From: an uncultured Aquimarina sp.
GTDB lineage: Bacteria > Bacteroidota > Bacteroidia > Flavobacteriales > Flavobacteriaceae
Length of the DNA stretch: 64,000 nt
Assembly (NCBI GenBank): GCA_947503835.1
Contig: CANNFM010000025.1
Span: forward strand, 1 to 64,000
Reading direction: 5' to 3'
Made by a program: the position numbers and the translations under genes. Below, piece after piece: positions 18,072 through 27,014 of this stretch. Position 1 is the stretch's first letter. Every line of letters begins with the position of its first letter. Below the pieces are notes generated by a model. It was not told where the DNA came from, ran no database searches, and worked only from the letters and a program-made list of their open reading frames with translations.

Positions 18072-18419
18072 ATGAAAAATTTACTACTCTGTGCTTTATT
18101 TTTTATGGGATCAATTTTAGTGCATTCAAATGATATAAGCCCCATCAATGAGTTAAATGATGAGCTATTTTCTTTTGAGGTTAAACCTTCAGTTACTTCT
18201 CATTTTATAACCATTGTGACCAATGTGTCTAAACAATTAATTGAAGTCAAAATAATTGATGAATCAGGTTTTATAAGAATACAAAAACAATTACACCTTG
18301 ATAGAGAAATTGATGTGTCGGGCCTAAGAGAAGGGTTTTATGTGATAAAAGTATATTCTGGTAATAACACGGCTATCCAACGATTTTATAAAGGACAAGA
18401 TGGGGTTAATAATAAATAA
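18072..18419 (+). CDS. Small exported protein resembling a stand-alone T9SS sorting domain
   Basis: 115 residues: a signal peptide (1-19, ending VHSN), then about 80 residues laid out like a type A T9SS C-terminal domain: FEVKPSVTSHFITI, then VKIIDESGFIRIQKQ, then IDVSGLREGFYVIKVYSGN and a basic end (QRFYKGQ). In typical substrates this module follows a large catalytic part; here nothing else is present. It may be a small surface protein or a relic. The similarity is by pattern only. Confidence 0.6.
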   Translation: MKNLLLCALFFMGSILVHSNDISPINELNDELFSFEVKPSVTSHFITIVTNVSKQLIEVKIIDESGFIRIQKQLHLDREIDVSGLREGFYVIKVYSGNNTAIQRFYKGQDGVNNK

Positions 18420-18428
18420 GAAACTAAC

Positions 18429-18821
18429 TTATTCTTTATATCCATCAGCTCTCCAATCCAAAACTATGTCTATAGTTTCCTGTGGTAATCTGCCAGAGGG
18501 TGGCATTACGTTTCTTCCTGTAGTATTCATTCTATCGGCTAAGTCATCTCTACCTTGATTGGTTAGGGCATCTATTATATTTACATATGTTACTAAAGAC
18601 ATTGGTGCTCCCTGAGATGGTGAGCTACCGTGACACTCTAGACAATGAGTATCGATAATTGTTTTTACATCTGCAGTATAGGTAGTTGTTTTATTGGGGT
18701 TGGGATTTACAACAGTAGGGGGAGTACCATCTGTAATGGGTACTGTATCATCACTGCTACTACAGCTGTAATTGATAACAATAACAAGAAATGTTAAAAG
18801 GGTTGTATTGATATTTTTCAT
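18429..18821 (-). CDS. Cytochrome c-type lipoprotein
   Basis: 130 residues from the ATG at 18821; a longer frame to 18920 lacks a plausible signal. The lipoprotein signal MKNINTTLLTFLVIVINYSC gives Cys20, followed by a Pro/Thr-rich linker (24-45) and one haem c site CLECH (Cys60, Cys63, His64), with a later Met in NVMPPSG as probable sixth ligand. It should be an outer- or inner-membrane-anchored mono-haem electron carrier. It lies convergent to the T9SS-like gene, 10 bases apart. Confidence 0.82.
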   Translation of the reverse strand: MKNINTTLLTFLVIVINYSCSSSDDTVPITDGTPPTVVNPNPNKTTTYTADVKTIIDTHCLECHGSSPSQGAPMSLVTYVNIIDALTNQGRDDLADRMNTTGRNVMPPSGRLPQETIDIVLDWRADGYKE

Positions 18822-19110
18822 AGCATGGGGTTTTGATACTCTAAGATACAAATTTGTATGTAGTATTCTAACGCATACATATAAGGATGATTGTATTTGA
18901 AACAAAAACTTAATGTACAAGGCAGCACATTTTCGTTAGTATATAATTATAAAACCTATATTCTTGTTAGTAATATACAATAAAGTAATCTGTATGTAAT
19001 GACTTAGAATGATTCATTATGAGGGGTATGCGACGAAGTAATCCTTATAAATCAATAATGTGATGAAGTATTTTTTTTATAGTATTAAGCATTAAAAAAG
19101 TTTAGGGCTT

Positions 19111-19653
19111 TTATAAGTTAACCTTCACATTATATTCTTTAAGAATTTCGAGGTGAGATTCTAATTCAAATTCAGATGCTTTAAAGCGATCACGCCTGGC
19201 TTTGGCATCGTCTTTTCTAATAATACTTCTTACAAAACGACGTATAGCAGTTTTATTTTCTAAAACCAAACCAGGAATGGCTACACTTTTGTCTTTAGTG
19301 TTTTTGGCAACCATCGTAAAATAGCTAGAGTTACAATGCTTCATTTTACCAGTTCGTATGTTTTCGGCTTCTACACGTACACCAACTACCATCGAAGTAG
19401 TACCTACATGATTTATCGATGCTTTCATGGTAACCAGTTCACCTACTTCGATGGGCTTTAAGAAATCTACCTTATCTACACTGGCTGTTACACAATAAGT
19501 TTCAGAATGTTTAGAGGCACAGGCAAATGCGATTTGATCCATCAATGATAAAATATATCCACCATGAATTTTTCCACTAAAATTAGAATGGGAGGGAAGC
19601 ATCAATTCTGAAATCTTTATACTAGATTCTTTATTGGTCTTAAATTTTTTCAT
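19111..19653 (-). CDS. Acyl-CoA thioesterase (hotdog fold)
   Basis: 180 residues from the ATG at 19653. An alternative GTG at 19704 would overlap the upstream stop by 4 bases (GTGA) and add 17 low-complexity residues. The hotdog motif SNFSGKIHGGYILSLMDQIAFACASKH (about 23-49) with HGG and Asp is that of the BFIT/YciA-type cytosolic acyl-CoA hydrolases, followed by VDKVDFLKPIEVGELVTM. It releases free fatty acids from acyl-CoA. Likely co-transcribed with the two genes upstream. Confidence 0.88.
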   Translation of the reverse strand: MKKFKTNKESSIKISELMLPSHSNFSGKIHGGYILSLMDQIAFACASKHSETYCVTASVDKVDFLKPIEVGELVTMKASINHVGTTSMVVGVRVEAENIRTGKMKHCNSSYFTMVAKNTKDKSVAIPGLVLENKTAIRRFVRSIIRKDDAKARRDRFKASEFELESHLEILKEYNVKVNL

Positions 19654-19700
19654 AGTTTCTTTAGTTGATGATTTATCGTTTTTAGCATTCACTGTGCATA

Positions 19701-20069
19701 TCACTTATTCCTAAAATGTGGTGATTCTTCTTCAGTAACATCAATAATAAAATATTTGGTGTCACCCAACCACGAAATTTTAGCGAAACGTTCTTTGTAT
19801 TTCAGTTTTACATATCGTCCTTGAAATTTTTCAAGCTTCTTAATGATATGTTTCTCTTTGTCTTCTACAGAAAAACTAAAGATCTGTGCTCCAGATATTC
19901 CTTGGCTGATTTCGCCTTCCCAGGTTTTCACAACAACACCTTTGTTACTAAATTTTATCAATTCACCACTACGAGTTCCTTCACTATAAGAGGCATAGTA
20001 TACAAAAGCATACCATCCTGCAAAGAGTGCCAGGATAACAATAATGATAATTGCGAGTACTTTTCTCAT
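19701..20069 (-). CDS. Conserved membrane-anchored protein of unknown function
   Basis: 122 residues with one N-terminal transmembrane anchor (about 5-25) and a small beta-rich exported domain (GELIKFSNKGVVVKTWEGEI...FQGRYVKLKYKERFAKISWLGDTKYFIIDV). From memory, relatives in flavobacterial genomes are sometimes labelled 6-phosphogluconate dehydrogenase, which nothing here supports. It starts 2 bases after the beta-lactamase-like gene and abuts the thioesterase. Confidence 0.75.
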   Translation of the reverse strand: MRKVLAIIIIVILALFAGWYAFVYYASYSEGTRSGELIKFSNKGVVVKTWEGEISQGISGAQIFSFSVEDKEKHIIKKLEKFQGRYVKLKYKERFAKISWLGDTKYFIIDVTEEESPHFRNK

Positions 20070-20071
20070 AG

Positions 20072-21223
20072 TTATAATGCGTTATATACTTTAGTCATAA
20101 ATTCATCAATTTGCTTTGGTTCCAGCCACCTTGTAACTACAAGCAGGTTTTGTTTTTGATCTATTACAATAAAATTACCACCAAAACCAGCTGCATAATA
20201 GAGGTGTTCAGGCAATCCATCCCAGTGTCGTGTTCCTTTTTGATTTAACCACCACATAAAACCATAGTTAGAATTGGCTTGAGACGATGTTGTAGCTTCC
20301 GTAATCCAAGCTTCAGAAAGTAATTGTTGTCCGTTCCAGTTTCCTTTATTCATAAACAAAAGGCCAAACCGTGCATGGTCTAATGTATTAATAAATAATC
20401 CACCACCAGAGTGACCACCACCGCTTACCGATTGCATCTTAACTCCATCGATATTAATCCATGAGTTTTTATATCCATACCATCTCCAGGTAGTAGAAGC
20501 ACCTATGGGATCCATAATTTTTTCTTTTAGGACTTGTGGTAATGGTTTTCTCCAGATGTTTAATAGCGAGTATGCTAATACATTAACTCTAACGTCATTA
20601 TATTCAAAAACAGTTCCTGGTTCGTTTAATTTTCTTGATCTCCAATCATCGATACCGCCTTCTTTTGGAGGTCGATCGGCCCAATCATACCCTCCCCACA
20701 ATTGCCCAGACCAGTCTGATGATTGTGTGAGTAAATGCCTCCAGGTGATTTTATGATTATGATCTCCATCAAATGTATGATCCCAAATGTAGTTATATGT
20801 AGGATCATCTACAGAAGCGATTAGCTTGTTATCGACTGCCAGTCCTGCCATTGTAGATAAATAACTTTTAGTAACACTAAAGGTCATATCTACACGATTA
20901 ACATCTCCCCATTTGGCAATGATATATCCATTTTTGATAACCAGTCCGGCTGGGCCACCTCGTTTTTTGGTAGGTCCCAAAATGTTATGATAGGGTTCTC
21001 TCTCAAAACCTTTTAGGATAGCTAGTCGTAGATCTGTAGAGCCAGAATATCCATTGTTTTTGGCAAATTGTATAGCATCATCTAACTTTTGAGAATCGAT
21101 CTTAAATGTTGAAGGTGATTTTTCTTGCCAGTTCCCGCGTTCAGGGAAATATGTTTGTTGCGCTATTACTATATGCGAAACTAACCCAATCAGAAAAAAA
21201 GTAAAGATATTTTTAGTATGCAT
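20072..21223 (-). CDS. Class C beta-lactamase-like serine hydrolase
   Basis: 383-residue exported protein with a signal peptide (1-21, cut near IAQ). The catalytic SxxK is Ser116-Val-Thr-Lys119 in FSVTKSYLSTMAGLAV, the YxN equivalent is YND in VFEYNDVRVNVLAY, and the third motif is probably HSGGGLF or AAGFGGNF. The family includes esterases, DD-peptidases and 6-aminohexanoate-dimer-type hydrolases; real beta-lactamase activity is not implied. It is first in a tight run with the two genes at 19701 and 19111. Confidence 0.88.
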   Translation of the reverse strand: MHTKNIFTFFLIGLVSHIVIAQQTYFPERGNWQEKSPSTFKIDSQKLDDAIQFAKNNGYSGSTDLRLAILKGFEREPYHNILGPTKKRGGPAGLVIKNGYIIAKWGDVNRVDMTFSVTKSYLSTMAGLAVDNKLIASVDDPTYNYIWDHTFDGDHNHKITWRHLLTQSSDWSGQLWGGYDWADRPPKEGGIDDWRSRKLNEPGTVFEYNDVRVNVLAYSLLNIWRKPLPQVLKEKIMDPIGASTTWRWYGYKNSWINIDGVKMQSVSGGGHSGGGLFINTLDHARFGLLFMNKGNWNGQQLLSEAWITEATTSSQANSNYGFMWWLNQKGTRHWDGLPEHLYYAAGFGGNFIVIDQKQNLLVVTRWLEPKQIDEFMTKVYNAL

Positions 21224-21232
21224 GGCTGGTTG

Positions 21233-21568
21233 TTAAATACTAATATTTTGTTTTTTTAGGAGTTTTTGGATAATCATAAAAAAGCCTATTAAAAATAATA
21301 CATATCCTACAAAAGAGATGGCATTTACAACCACACTAACCAAGGAAAATAGGTCAATCCCCCAATCTTCTATATACAAATACAAAAATTGATTTGTAAT
21401 GACTACCAGTAAAATCAGTATGTTACCTATTAGGATTAAAATACCTGGGATCTTTGCATCGGCTTTAGATATATAGTAGATCGCCAGAATAATAAAAAAA
21501 AGTACGGGTACTGCATAAAACAAAATTCCTATTACCCTAAGCAGCATATCGGTGAAGTTTGATTCCAT
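21233..21568 (-). CDS. Small four-helix membrane protein (paralogue 1)
   Basis: 111 residues, mostly hydrophobic, with helices around 10-30, 38-60, 70-90 and 90-105 ending FLIGFFMIIQKLLKKQ. It matches the next gene in layout and several motifs (IYYISKADAKIPGILILIGNI against IYYLFKIGAKVDSILLLIGSI). No family is recognised. It ends 9 bases before the beta-lactamase-like gene, so they may share a transcript. Confidence 0.65.
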   Translation of the reverse strand: MESNFTDMLLRVIGILFYAVPVLFFIILAIYYISKADAKIPGILILIGNILILLVVITNQFLYLYIEDWGIDLFSLVSVVVNAISFVGYVLFLIGFFMIIQKLLKKQNISI

Positions 21569-21582
21569 AATTATTTATTTTT

Positions 21583-21921
21583 TCATGTTTTGATTAACTC
21601 AATGTTTTTTATAACTCTTCTGACCAGAATAAAAAAACCAATTAAAAACAACAAAGAGGCTATAAAAGAAAAGCCTTGCAATATGTACGTAAATTGTAAA
21701 TAGGTTTCGGCACCCCAAATCTTAGCATATAAGGCTCCTACAGTAGTTGCAATAACGCACAATAATGAAATAATACTACCAATAAGTAATAATATGCTAT
21801 CGACTTTGGCCCCTATTTTAAACAAATAGTATATGCAGATTGCTATAATTAATACTTGCCCCATAGAAGTTAAAAGACTTAAAAAGACATAATATAGTGT
21901 TTCTGTAATGCTTGGTTCCAT
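21583..21921 (-). CDS. Small four-helix membrane protein (paralogue 2)
   Basis: 112 residues with the same four-helix plan as the gene 14 bases downstream, including the C-terminal LLFLIGFFILVRRVIKN. The pair is a tandem duplication. Function unknown. Confidence 0.65.
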   Translation of the reverse strand: MEPSITETLYYVFLSLLTSMGQVLIIAICIYYLFKIGAKVDSILLLIGSIISLLCVIATTVGALYAKIWGAETYLQFTYILQGFSFIASLLFLIGFFILVRRVIKNIELIKT

Positions 21922-21998
21922 AGATTTTGGTTCAATTATGGTTAAAACGATGCGTTTTTATTGCATTTAATTTAGTTTCTCGCAACCTTATTGGTTGG

Positions 21999-22026
21999 CA
22001 GTTTTCAATTTACAGTTTGCAGTTCT
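21999..22026. repeat. Degenerate 7-bp tandem array (CAGTTTN x4)
   Basis: Units CAGTTTT, CAATTTA, CAGTTTG and CAGTTCT follow each other exactly. The array lies in the gap 21922-22135, where no gene was found. Confidence 0.6.
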
Positions 22027-22135
22027 TAGCTATAGTTGTAATTGTTTACTGTCTACTGCTGCCTGCATACTTTGTTAGAAAGGTTTTTTTTCATTTTTCA
22101 AACTCTTATATTTCTATTATGTCATGATATAGTAG

Positions 22136-23485
22136 TTAGTTATCCTCCTCCTCGGTAGCTCTTTTAATGATAGCTTCTGGTAACGATTTCTTAGCTTTAG
22201 CGCCCATTTTTTTGAGTTTTTCGACACTAGTGATCAAATTTCCACGACCATCTACCAATTTATTCATCGCAGCAGAATAATCTTTCTTGGCATCATCGAT
22301 TTTTTTACCTACACCAGTAAGGTCTTTTACCAATCCTTCAAACTTATCATACAAAGCACCAGCTTGTCTAGCAATTTCTATAGCGTTACGTTGTTGCTTT
22401 TCATTATTCCACATCGTATCAATGGTACGCAACGTAGCCAAAAGCGTAGACGGAGTAACAATTACTATGTTTTTCTCGAAAGCTTTATTATATAAGTTAT
22501 TCTCTTGGTTAATTGCTATGGCAAAAGCAGGCTCGATAGGCACAAAAAGTAAAACAAAATCTGGAGATTCGATATCATATAAATCCTGATAATTTTTTTC
22601 TGAAAGTTGATCTATATGTCGTTTTAGTGAAGCAATATGTTCTTTTAGATAATTTGCCTTTAGATCTTCATCATCTTCATTCACAAAACGCTCATAGGCG
22701 GTAAGGGTTACCTTAGAGTCGATCACCATCTTTTTGTTGTCTGGTAAATAAATAACTACATCTGGCAAAACACGTTCACCCTCTGATGTGGTAAAACTTT
22801 GCTGGATAAAATACTCACGGTCTCTTTCTAAACCTGATTTTTCTAATACTCGTTCTAGTACCAGTTCTCCCCAGTTTCCTTGCATTTTGCTATCTCCTTT
22901 TAGTGCCTTGGTAAGGTTGGTGGCTTCTTTGCTCATTTGCTCGTTGAGATCTTTAAGCCCAAGGATTTGCTGTCGTAAAGCTGCATGATAATCGATACTT
23001 TCTTTATGAGTTTGATCTACTTTTTTCTCAAAAACAGTTATCTTTTCTTGTAGCGGTGTTAGAATGTTTTTGATGTTTTCTTTATTCTGTTCTGTAAATT
23101 TATTAGATGTCGAATCCAGGATTTTATGAGCTAGGTTTTCGAATTCTTTAGTAAACTTTTCTTGTAGCTTTTCTATATCTTCTTTTTGTTCTTTGTTTTT
23201 GAGTTGAAGGTTTTCATATTCTGTGCTACGACGTGTAAGTTCGGTATTTAGAAAATCTTTTTCTCTACGGATTTCTTCACGGTCATGAGTAATTTCCGAA
23301 AGTTGTTTTTCTGAAATCAATTTTTGCTCATCGATGTGTAATTGAAGCTGATTATATCGCTCATTTAAGGCACTTTGTTCACTTTTGCTTTTAAGCGAAG
23401 CGACATATTTGCCAATAAAAAAACCTACGATTATAGAGATAATAATTGCTCCAACGGCAATAATGATCGGTGTGTATTCTGACAT
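22136..23485 (-). CDS. rmuC: DNA recombination protein RmuC
   Basis: 449 residues: an N-terminal transmembrane anchor (5-27), a long coiled coil (about 32-190), then the RmuC nuclease-like domain with GDSKMQGNWGELVLERVLEKSGL, LPDVVIYLPDNKKMVIDSKVTLTAYERF and LLFVPIEPAFAIA. RmuC limits inversions at short inverted repeats and has a PD-(D/E)xK-like fold; the Asp and Glu/Lys in the VIDSK segment fit. Such a role may matter here given the palindromic repeats nearby, but that link is speculative. Monocistronic. Confidence 0.93.
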   Translation of the reverse strand: MSEYTPIIIAVGAIIISIIVGFFIGKYVASLKSKSEQSALNERYNQLQLHIDEQKLISEKQLSEITHDREEIRREKDFLNTELTRRSTEYENLQLKNKEQKEDIEKLQEKFTKEFENLAHKILDSTSNKFTEQNKENIKNILTPLQEKITVFEKKVDQTHKESIDYHAALRQQILGLKDLNEQMSKEATNLTKALKGDSKMQGNWGELVLERVLEKSGLERDREYFIQQSFTTSEGERVLPDVVIYLPDNKKMVIDSKVTLTAYERFVNEDDEDLKANYLKEHIASLKRHIDQLSEKNYQDLYDIESPDFVLLFVPIEPAFAIAINQENNLYNKAFEKNIVIVTPSTLLATLRTIDTMWNNEKQQRNAIEIARQAGALYDKFEGLVKDLTGVGKKIDDAKKDYSAAMNKLVDGRGNLITSVEKLKKMGAKAKKSLPEAIIKRATEEEDN

Positions 23486-23606
23486 GTACTCTTATTCTTT
23501 ATTCAAAGATAAAGATTTATGGGTTACTAGTAAGCGAGTTTGTGAGTATCTATCTATGTAGAGGATATAGATTACTGTTGAATATGATATTACTGCGCTT
23601 AGATGT

Positions 23607-24401
23607 CTAGTTTCTTACTTTATACCGGCCAGATTTGTCATCAAATAAGATTAAATCTTCTGGAAACAGCCCCGAAAATGCTCTTGCCTGTACTAATTCT
23701 TTTGGTCTTCCAAATTCAAAACCATCTCGATTTAAGACAATCATCTTATCACAAAGCTGTATGGCAAAATCGATCTCGTGTGTTGAGAATAATATGGTTT
23801 TCTTAGTTTCGAAAGCCAAGCGTTTTAAAAGTTTTAAAATATAGGCTTTATGGTATATATCTAGATGCGTTGTGGGTTCATCTAACATGATAAAAGGAGT
23901 GTCCTGGGATATGGCACGAGCAATAAGTACCTTTTGTAACTGCCCATCACTTAGTTCAAAACATCTTTTGTTTATCAAATCCGATATGTGAGTTAACTCT
24001 ATAGCTTTGCGTACTTTTTCTAGATCTTCTTCTGCCATTTTACCTACCCAATTGGTATACGGCTGCCTTCCTAAAGCTACTAACTCATATACTGTTAAGT
24101 TTTTTGAAGCAATTTGTTCGGTTAACACAATACTTAATTGAGCAGCCAGTTCGATGGATTTGTATGAGGTGAGTTTTTTATCAGATAAATAGATGCTGCC
24201 ATGTAATGCGGGTTGCACACGAGACAGGGTACGAAGCAAGGTTGATTTTCCGATTCCATTGGCACCAACCAAACCTATGAGCTCTCCTTCGTGGAATTTC
24301 AAATTAATATCGGCAGCTACCACATGCAATTCTTTTTTGGTGCGGTAACCAATAGAAAGATCCTCGGTTTTTAGTACGATATTTGGATTTTCGAATTCGA
24401 T
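23607..24401 (-). CDS. FecE/BtuD-type ABC transporter ATPase with no canonical start codon
   Basis: ATPase of a siderophore/haem/cobalamin import system: Walker A GANGIGKST, signature LSDGQLQKV, Walker B FIMLDEPTTHLD, switch STHEIDFA. The usual domain begins upstream of the first TTG (24329): in frame to 24401 lie EFENPNIVLKTEDLSIGY and RTKKEL, which fit the first strand of the family. That stretch contains no ATG, GTG or TTG, and a TAA lies six codons before 24401. Start placed at ATC (24401-24399) tentatively. No permease or binding protein gene is adjacent. Confidence 0.8.
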   Translation of the reverse strand: MEFENPNIVLKTEDLSIGYRTKKELHVVAADINLKFHEGELIGLVGANGIGKSTLLRTLSRVQPALHGSIYLSDKKLTSYKSIELAAQLSIVLTEQIASKNLTVYELVALGRQPYTNWVGKMAEEDLEKVRKAIELTHISDLINKRCFELSDGQLQKVLIARAISQDTPFIMLDEPTTHLDIYHKAYILKLLKRLAFETKKTILFSTHEIDFAIQLCDKMIVLNRDGFEFGRPKELVQARAFSGLFPEDLILFDDKSGRYKVRN

Positions 24402-24437
24402 AAGTTTTTGTTTTTAATTTTTTGGGTTATTGTTTAC

Positions 24438-24445
24438 CAAATATA
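24438..24445 (-). promoter_or_regulatory. Possible -7 element (TATATTTG) of the ABC ATPase gene
   Basis: TATATTTG on the minus strand, with only a weak TTAA 19 bases upstream instead of TTTG. Transcription would begin near 24431, so the in-frame ATG upstream of the TAA could not serve as start. Confidence 0.4.
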
Positions 24446-24599
24446 GACAATAGAAATGTAACATTAATTAACTATATGGTTAAGTCAAGGATTGCCAGTA
24501 TATGTCAGATTAATAAATCGTTACTATATACGCCACACTTCGACAGGCTTTGTGTGATCTATAGTTTATTCTTACAAGACTAGGAGCACAAATTATAAC

Positions 24600-26996
24600 T
24601 TATGCTACCTTTCTATATTTTCTTTTACGTAAAAAAGAAAATAGGAATCCAAATATTCCTAATATAAGTAGGGGTGCCAGTATGTTAATTAGTTGCCAGT
24701 AGGTTTTATTGGCAACTACTTTTTCTATGTTTAAAAACGGAATATTGATTTCTTTACTTCGTACTTCCATAAGTCCAGAATCATCTAATAAGTAATTTAC
24801 TGCATTTAGTAAAAATTCCTTATTTCCATAATTCATATTCATATACGGATCAAAACCTAATGCTATAGGTTGTCCTTTTCTAATGCTATTTTTAATCACA
24901 TCACCATCGGCTACAACAATCATTTTGGTGTCCATGCCAGTATCTTTGTTTGCATCAATTTTAACAGGTTTTACTCTGTTTTTGTAGGTGGATTTAAAGC
25001 TTCCTTCTAATAATACGGCTAGATTTTGTGGTCCTTCATTATAGCTCTCTATGTCTGGTTTTTGTCTAATGATATCCAGCCTCATTTCTTTAGGAACTCC
25101 GTCTAACTTTGATTTATCTGAACTAGTTAGTAAAACGGTCTTTTTTATATCATTTTTTAGGGTGTCAATCTGGTTAGAAAACTCAAATTTTACAGATTCT
25201 ATATTTTTTACAATAGGGTGATTACTTGTGCTTTTTGTTAAGGAGGCATAAAACCAAGGGTATGGAGTAAATTGGGTTTCATTACCTTGCCCAGAGGCTA
25301 ATACCAAAGGCGCAGAGTACAAGTCATTCACAATTACGGGGTTGACTCTAACGCCATAGGAAAATAATGCATCTCCTAATCGCAGGTCTTGCATGATGGC
25401 TACCGTAGAACCTTCGGGATTCATAAGACTATCAATTTCCATAGCTGTGGATTCTAGTAACCACAGTGATTTTCCTCCATTCATAATAAATTGGTCCAGA
25501 ACATATTTCTCTTTTTCAGAAAAGGGTTTTGTGGGTTTGGCATTAATAACCATATCAAATTTCTGTAGCTCCTGTAGTGTTTTTTGAGGATTACCAGCAA
25601 CCGAATCTAATGTAAAAGCACCTACAAAATAGTAATCTTGAAGAGTTTTGATAAAATCAGCAATTTTAATATCGGGTAATTGCCCATTACCTTTTAATAC
25701 TGCTATTTTTTGTTTTTTAGGGTGAAGAAGTTTGGTTAATCCATCGGCAAAAGCATATTCTAACTGTTGAATAGAATTATTTACTCGTTCTTCTGAAGTT
25801 GCACCGATTGTATTTTTAATTAAGGAGATCTTTACGCTTCGATTTTGATAACTTAAAATGGCCCAAGGCACCACCGTTTCGATTTCTGTTTTTCCACTTT
25901 CCTGTACGCTAACTTCCATAGGAGTAAGACCAAACCGTTGTAGTTCTGCAATAGTTTGCGAACGTAATTCTTCTTCGGCTAGTGGATTGGTAAAAATGTG
26001 CTTTATATTAGAGTTTAAAGCATTAAATTCTTCTAGTATTTGTTTAGTCTCTGTTTGTAAACGTTTAAATTCTGAAGGAAAATCTCCTTCTAATAACACA
26101 TCAATAACTACCGGAGCATCAGCTTCTAATACTAGATTTTCGGTTGCTTCAGACAAAGTAAAGCGTTGGTCATGAGTGAGATCTAAACGAGTATAGCTAG
26201 TGTTTCCGAGTAGATTAATAATTATAACCGAAACCAATAGTAAGACAAAGGGCTTAATTTTTTGTTTTATGGAGCCCTTATTAAGTACACTATTAGTTAA
26301 AACTATAAAAAGCAGGATGATACTCAAAAAATAAAATACATCTCTTGTATCGACTACACCTTGACTCATCCGTTCATAATGCAATTGCATTCCTAGTTGT
26401 TCGAAAAAATTGGCTGTTGTACCTAAAAAATTATAATCAACAAGACCACTAAATCCAAAATAAAATATAAAACAGATAAATAGTGCAGTTAAAAAAGCAA
26501 CAATCTGGTTATTGGTTATAGAAGAAGAAAATATACCAATTGCAGTATATGAAGCGGCTAATAACAAAAGCACGATATAGGATCCTATGGTACTCCCGAT
26601 ATCAAGATTACCAACTGGATTTCCCAATTGATAGATTGTTATTACATATAGAAGACTAGGCACTAAAGCAATACTAATCAAGGATAAATTACCCAAGTAT
26701 TTTCCGAGAACTACTTGCCATCCCTTAATTGGTTTTGTAAGCAATAATTCTAAGGTTCCTTGTTTTTTTTCTTCAGCAACACTTCGCATAGTTACTGCGG
26801 GGATGAGTAGCAATAATACCCATGGTGCAATCTGAAAGAAAGGGGATAGATCTGCAAACCCGCTATCTGGGATATTAAACTGTCCTTTGAATACCCAAAG
26901 AAAAAGTCCGTTAAGAATTAAAAAAATAGCGATAACAAGGTATCCTACTGCAGAGGAAAAAAAGGTGTTTATTTCTTTTCGTATTAATGCGAACAT
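24600..26996 (-). CDS. Fused GldF-GldG gliding motility ABC transporter protein
   Basis: 798 residues. Residues 1-240 are a GldF-like ABC-2 permease (MFALIRKEINTFFSSAVGYLVIAIFLILNG, then RSVAEEKKQGTLELLLTKPI), with six transmembrane helices. From about 250 the protein continues as GldG: a TM segment, DLTHDQRFTLSEATENLV, a large periplasmic Rossmann-like part and a C-terminal TM helix (770-790). In Flavobacterium johnsoniae these are two genes working with the ATPase GldA. Here one frame covers both. gldA is not adjacent; the ATPase at 23607 is iron-type. Its role in gliding is inferred from the family. Confidence 0.9.
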   Translation of the reverse strand: MFALIRKEINTFFSSAVGYLVIAIFLILNGLFLWVFKGQFNIPDSGFADLSPFFQIAPWVLLLLIPAVTMRSVAEEKKQGTLELLLTKPIKGWQVVLGKYLGNLSLISIALVPSLLYVITIYQLGNPVGNLDIGSTIGSYIVLLLLAASYTAIGIFSSSITNNQIVAFLTALFICFIFYFGFSGLVDYNFLGTTANFFEQLGMQLHYERMSQGVVDTRDVFYFLSIILLFIVLTNSVLNKGSIKQKIKPFVLLLVSVIIINLLGNTSYTRLDLTHDQRFTLSEATENLVLEADAPVVIDVLLEGDFPSEFKRLQTETKQILEEFNALNSNIKHIFTNPLAEEELRSQTIAELQRFGLTPMEVSVQESGKTEIETVVPWAILSYQNRSVKISLIKNTIGATSEERVNNSIQQLEYAFADGLTKLLHPKKQKIAVLKGNGQLPDIKIADFIKTLQDYYFVGAFTLDSVAGNPQKTLQELQKFDMVINAKPTKPFSEKEKYVLDQFIMNGGKSLWLLESTAMEIDSLMNPEGSTVAIMQDLRLGDALFSYGVRVNPVIVNDLYSAPLVLASGQGNETQFTPYPWFYASLTKSTSNHPIVKNIESVKFEFSNQIDTLKNDIKKTVLLTSSDKSKLDGVPKEMRLDIIRQKPDIESYNEGPQNLAVLLEGSFKSTYKNRVKPVKIDANKDTGMDTKMIVVADGDVIKNSIRKGQPIALGFDPYMNMNYGNKEFLLNAVNYLLDDSGLMEVRSKEINIPFLNIEKVVANKTYWQLINILAPLLILGIFGFLFSFLRKRKYRKVA

Positions 26997-27014
26997 GCTT
27001 TTTTTGGTTTGAAA

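Noticed and set aside
18921..19110. Possible small gene between the cytochrome c and thioesterase genes
   Set aside because: No frame above about 25 codons with a plausible start; nothing else noted.
24531..24560. CACAC...CGACAGGCTT...GTGTG near 24540 as a separate repeat or terminator
   Set aside because: Too short and imperfect; it only shares a 10-base core with the REP-like unit at 5576-5693.
23607..26996. ABC ATPase at 23607 being GldA, partner of the GldFG fusion
   Set aside because: Its sequence (NGIGKSTLLRTL, LSDGQLQKVLIARA, THLDIYHKA) is that of iron/haem/B12-type importers, and the two genes are separated by about 200 bases without coupling.
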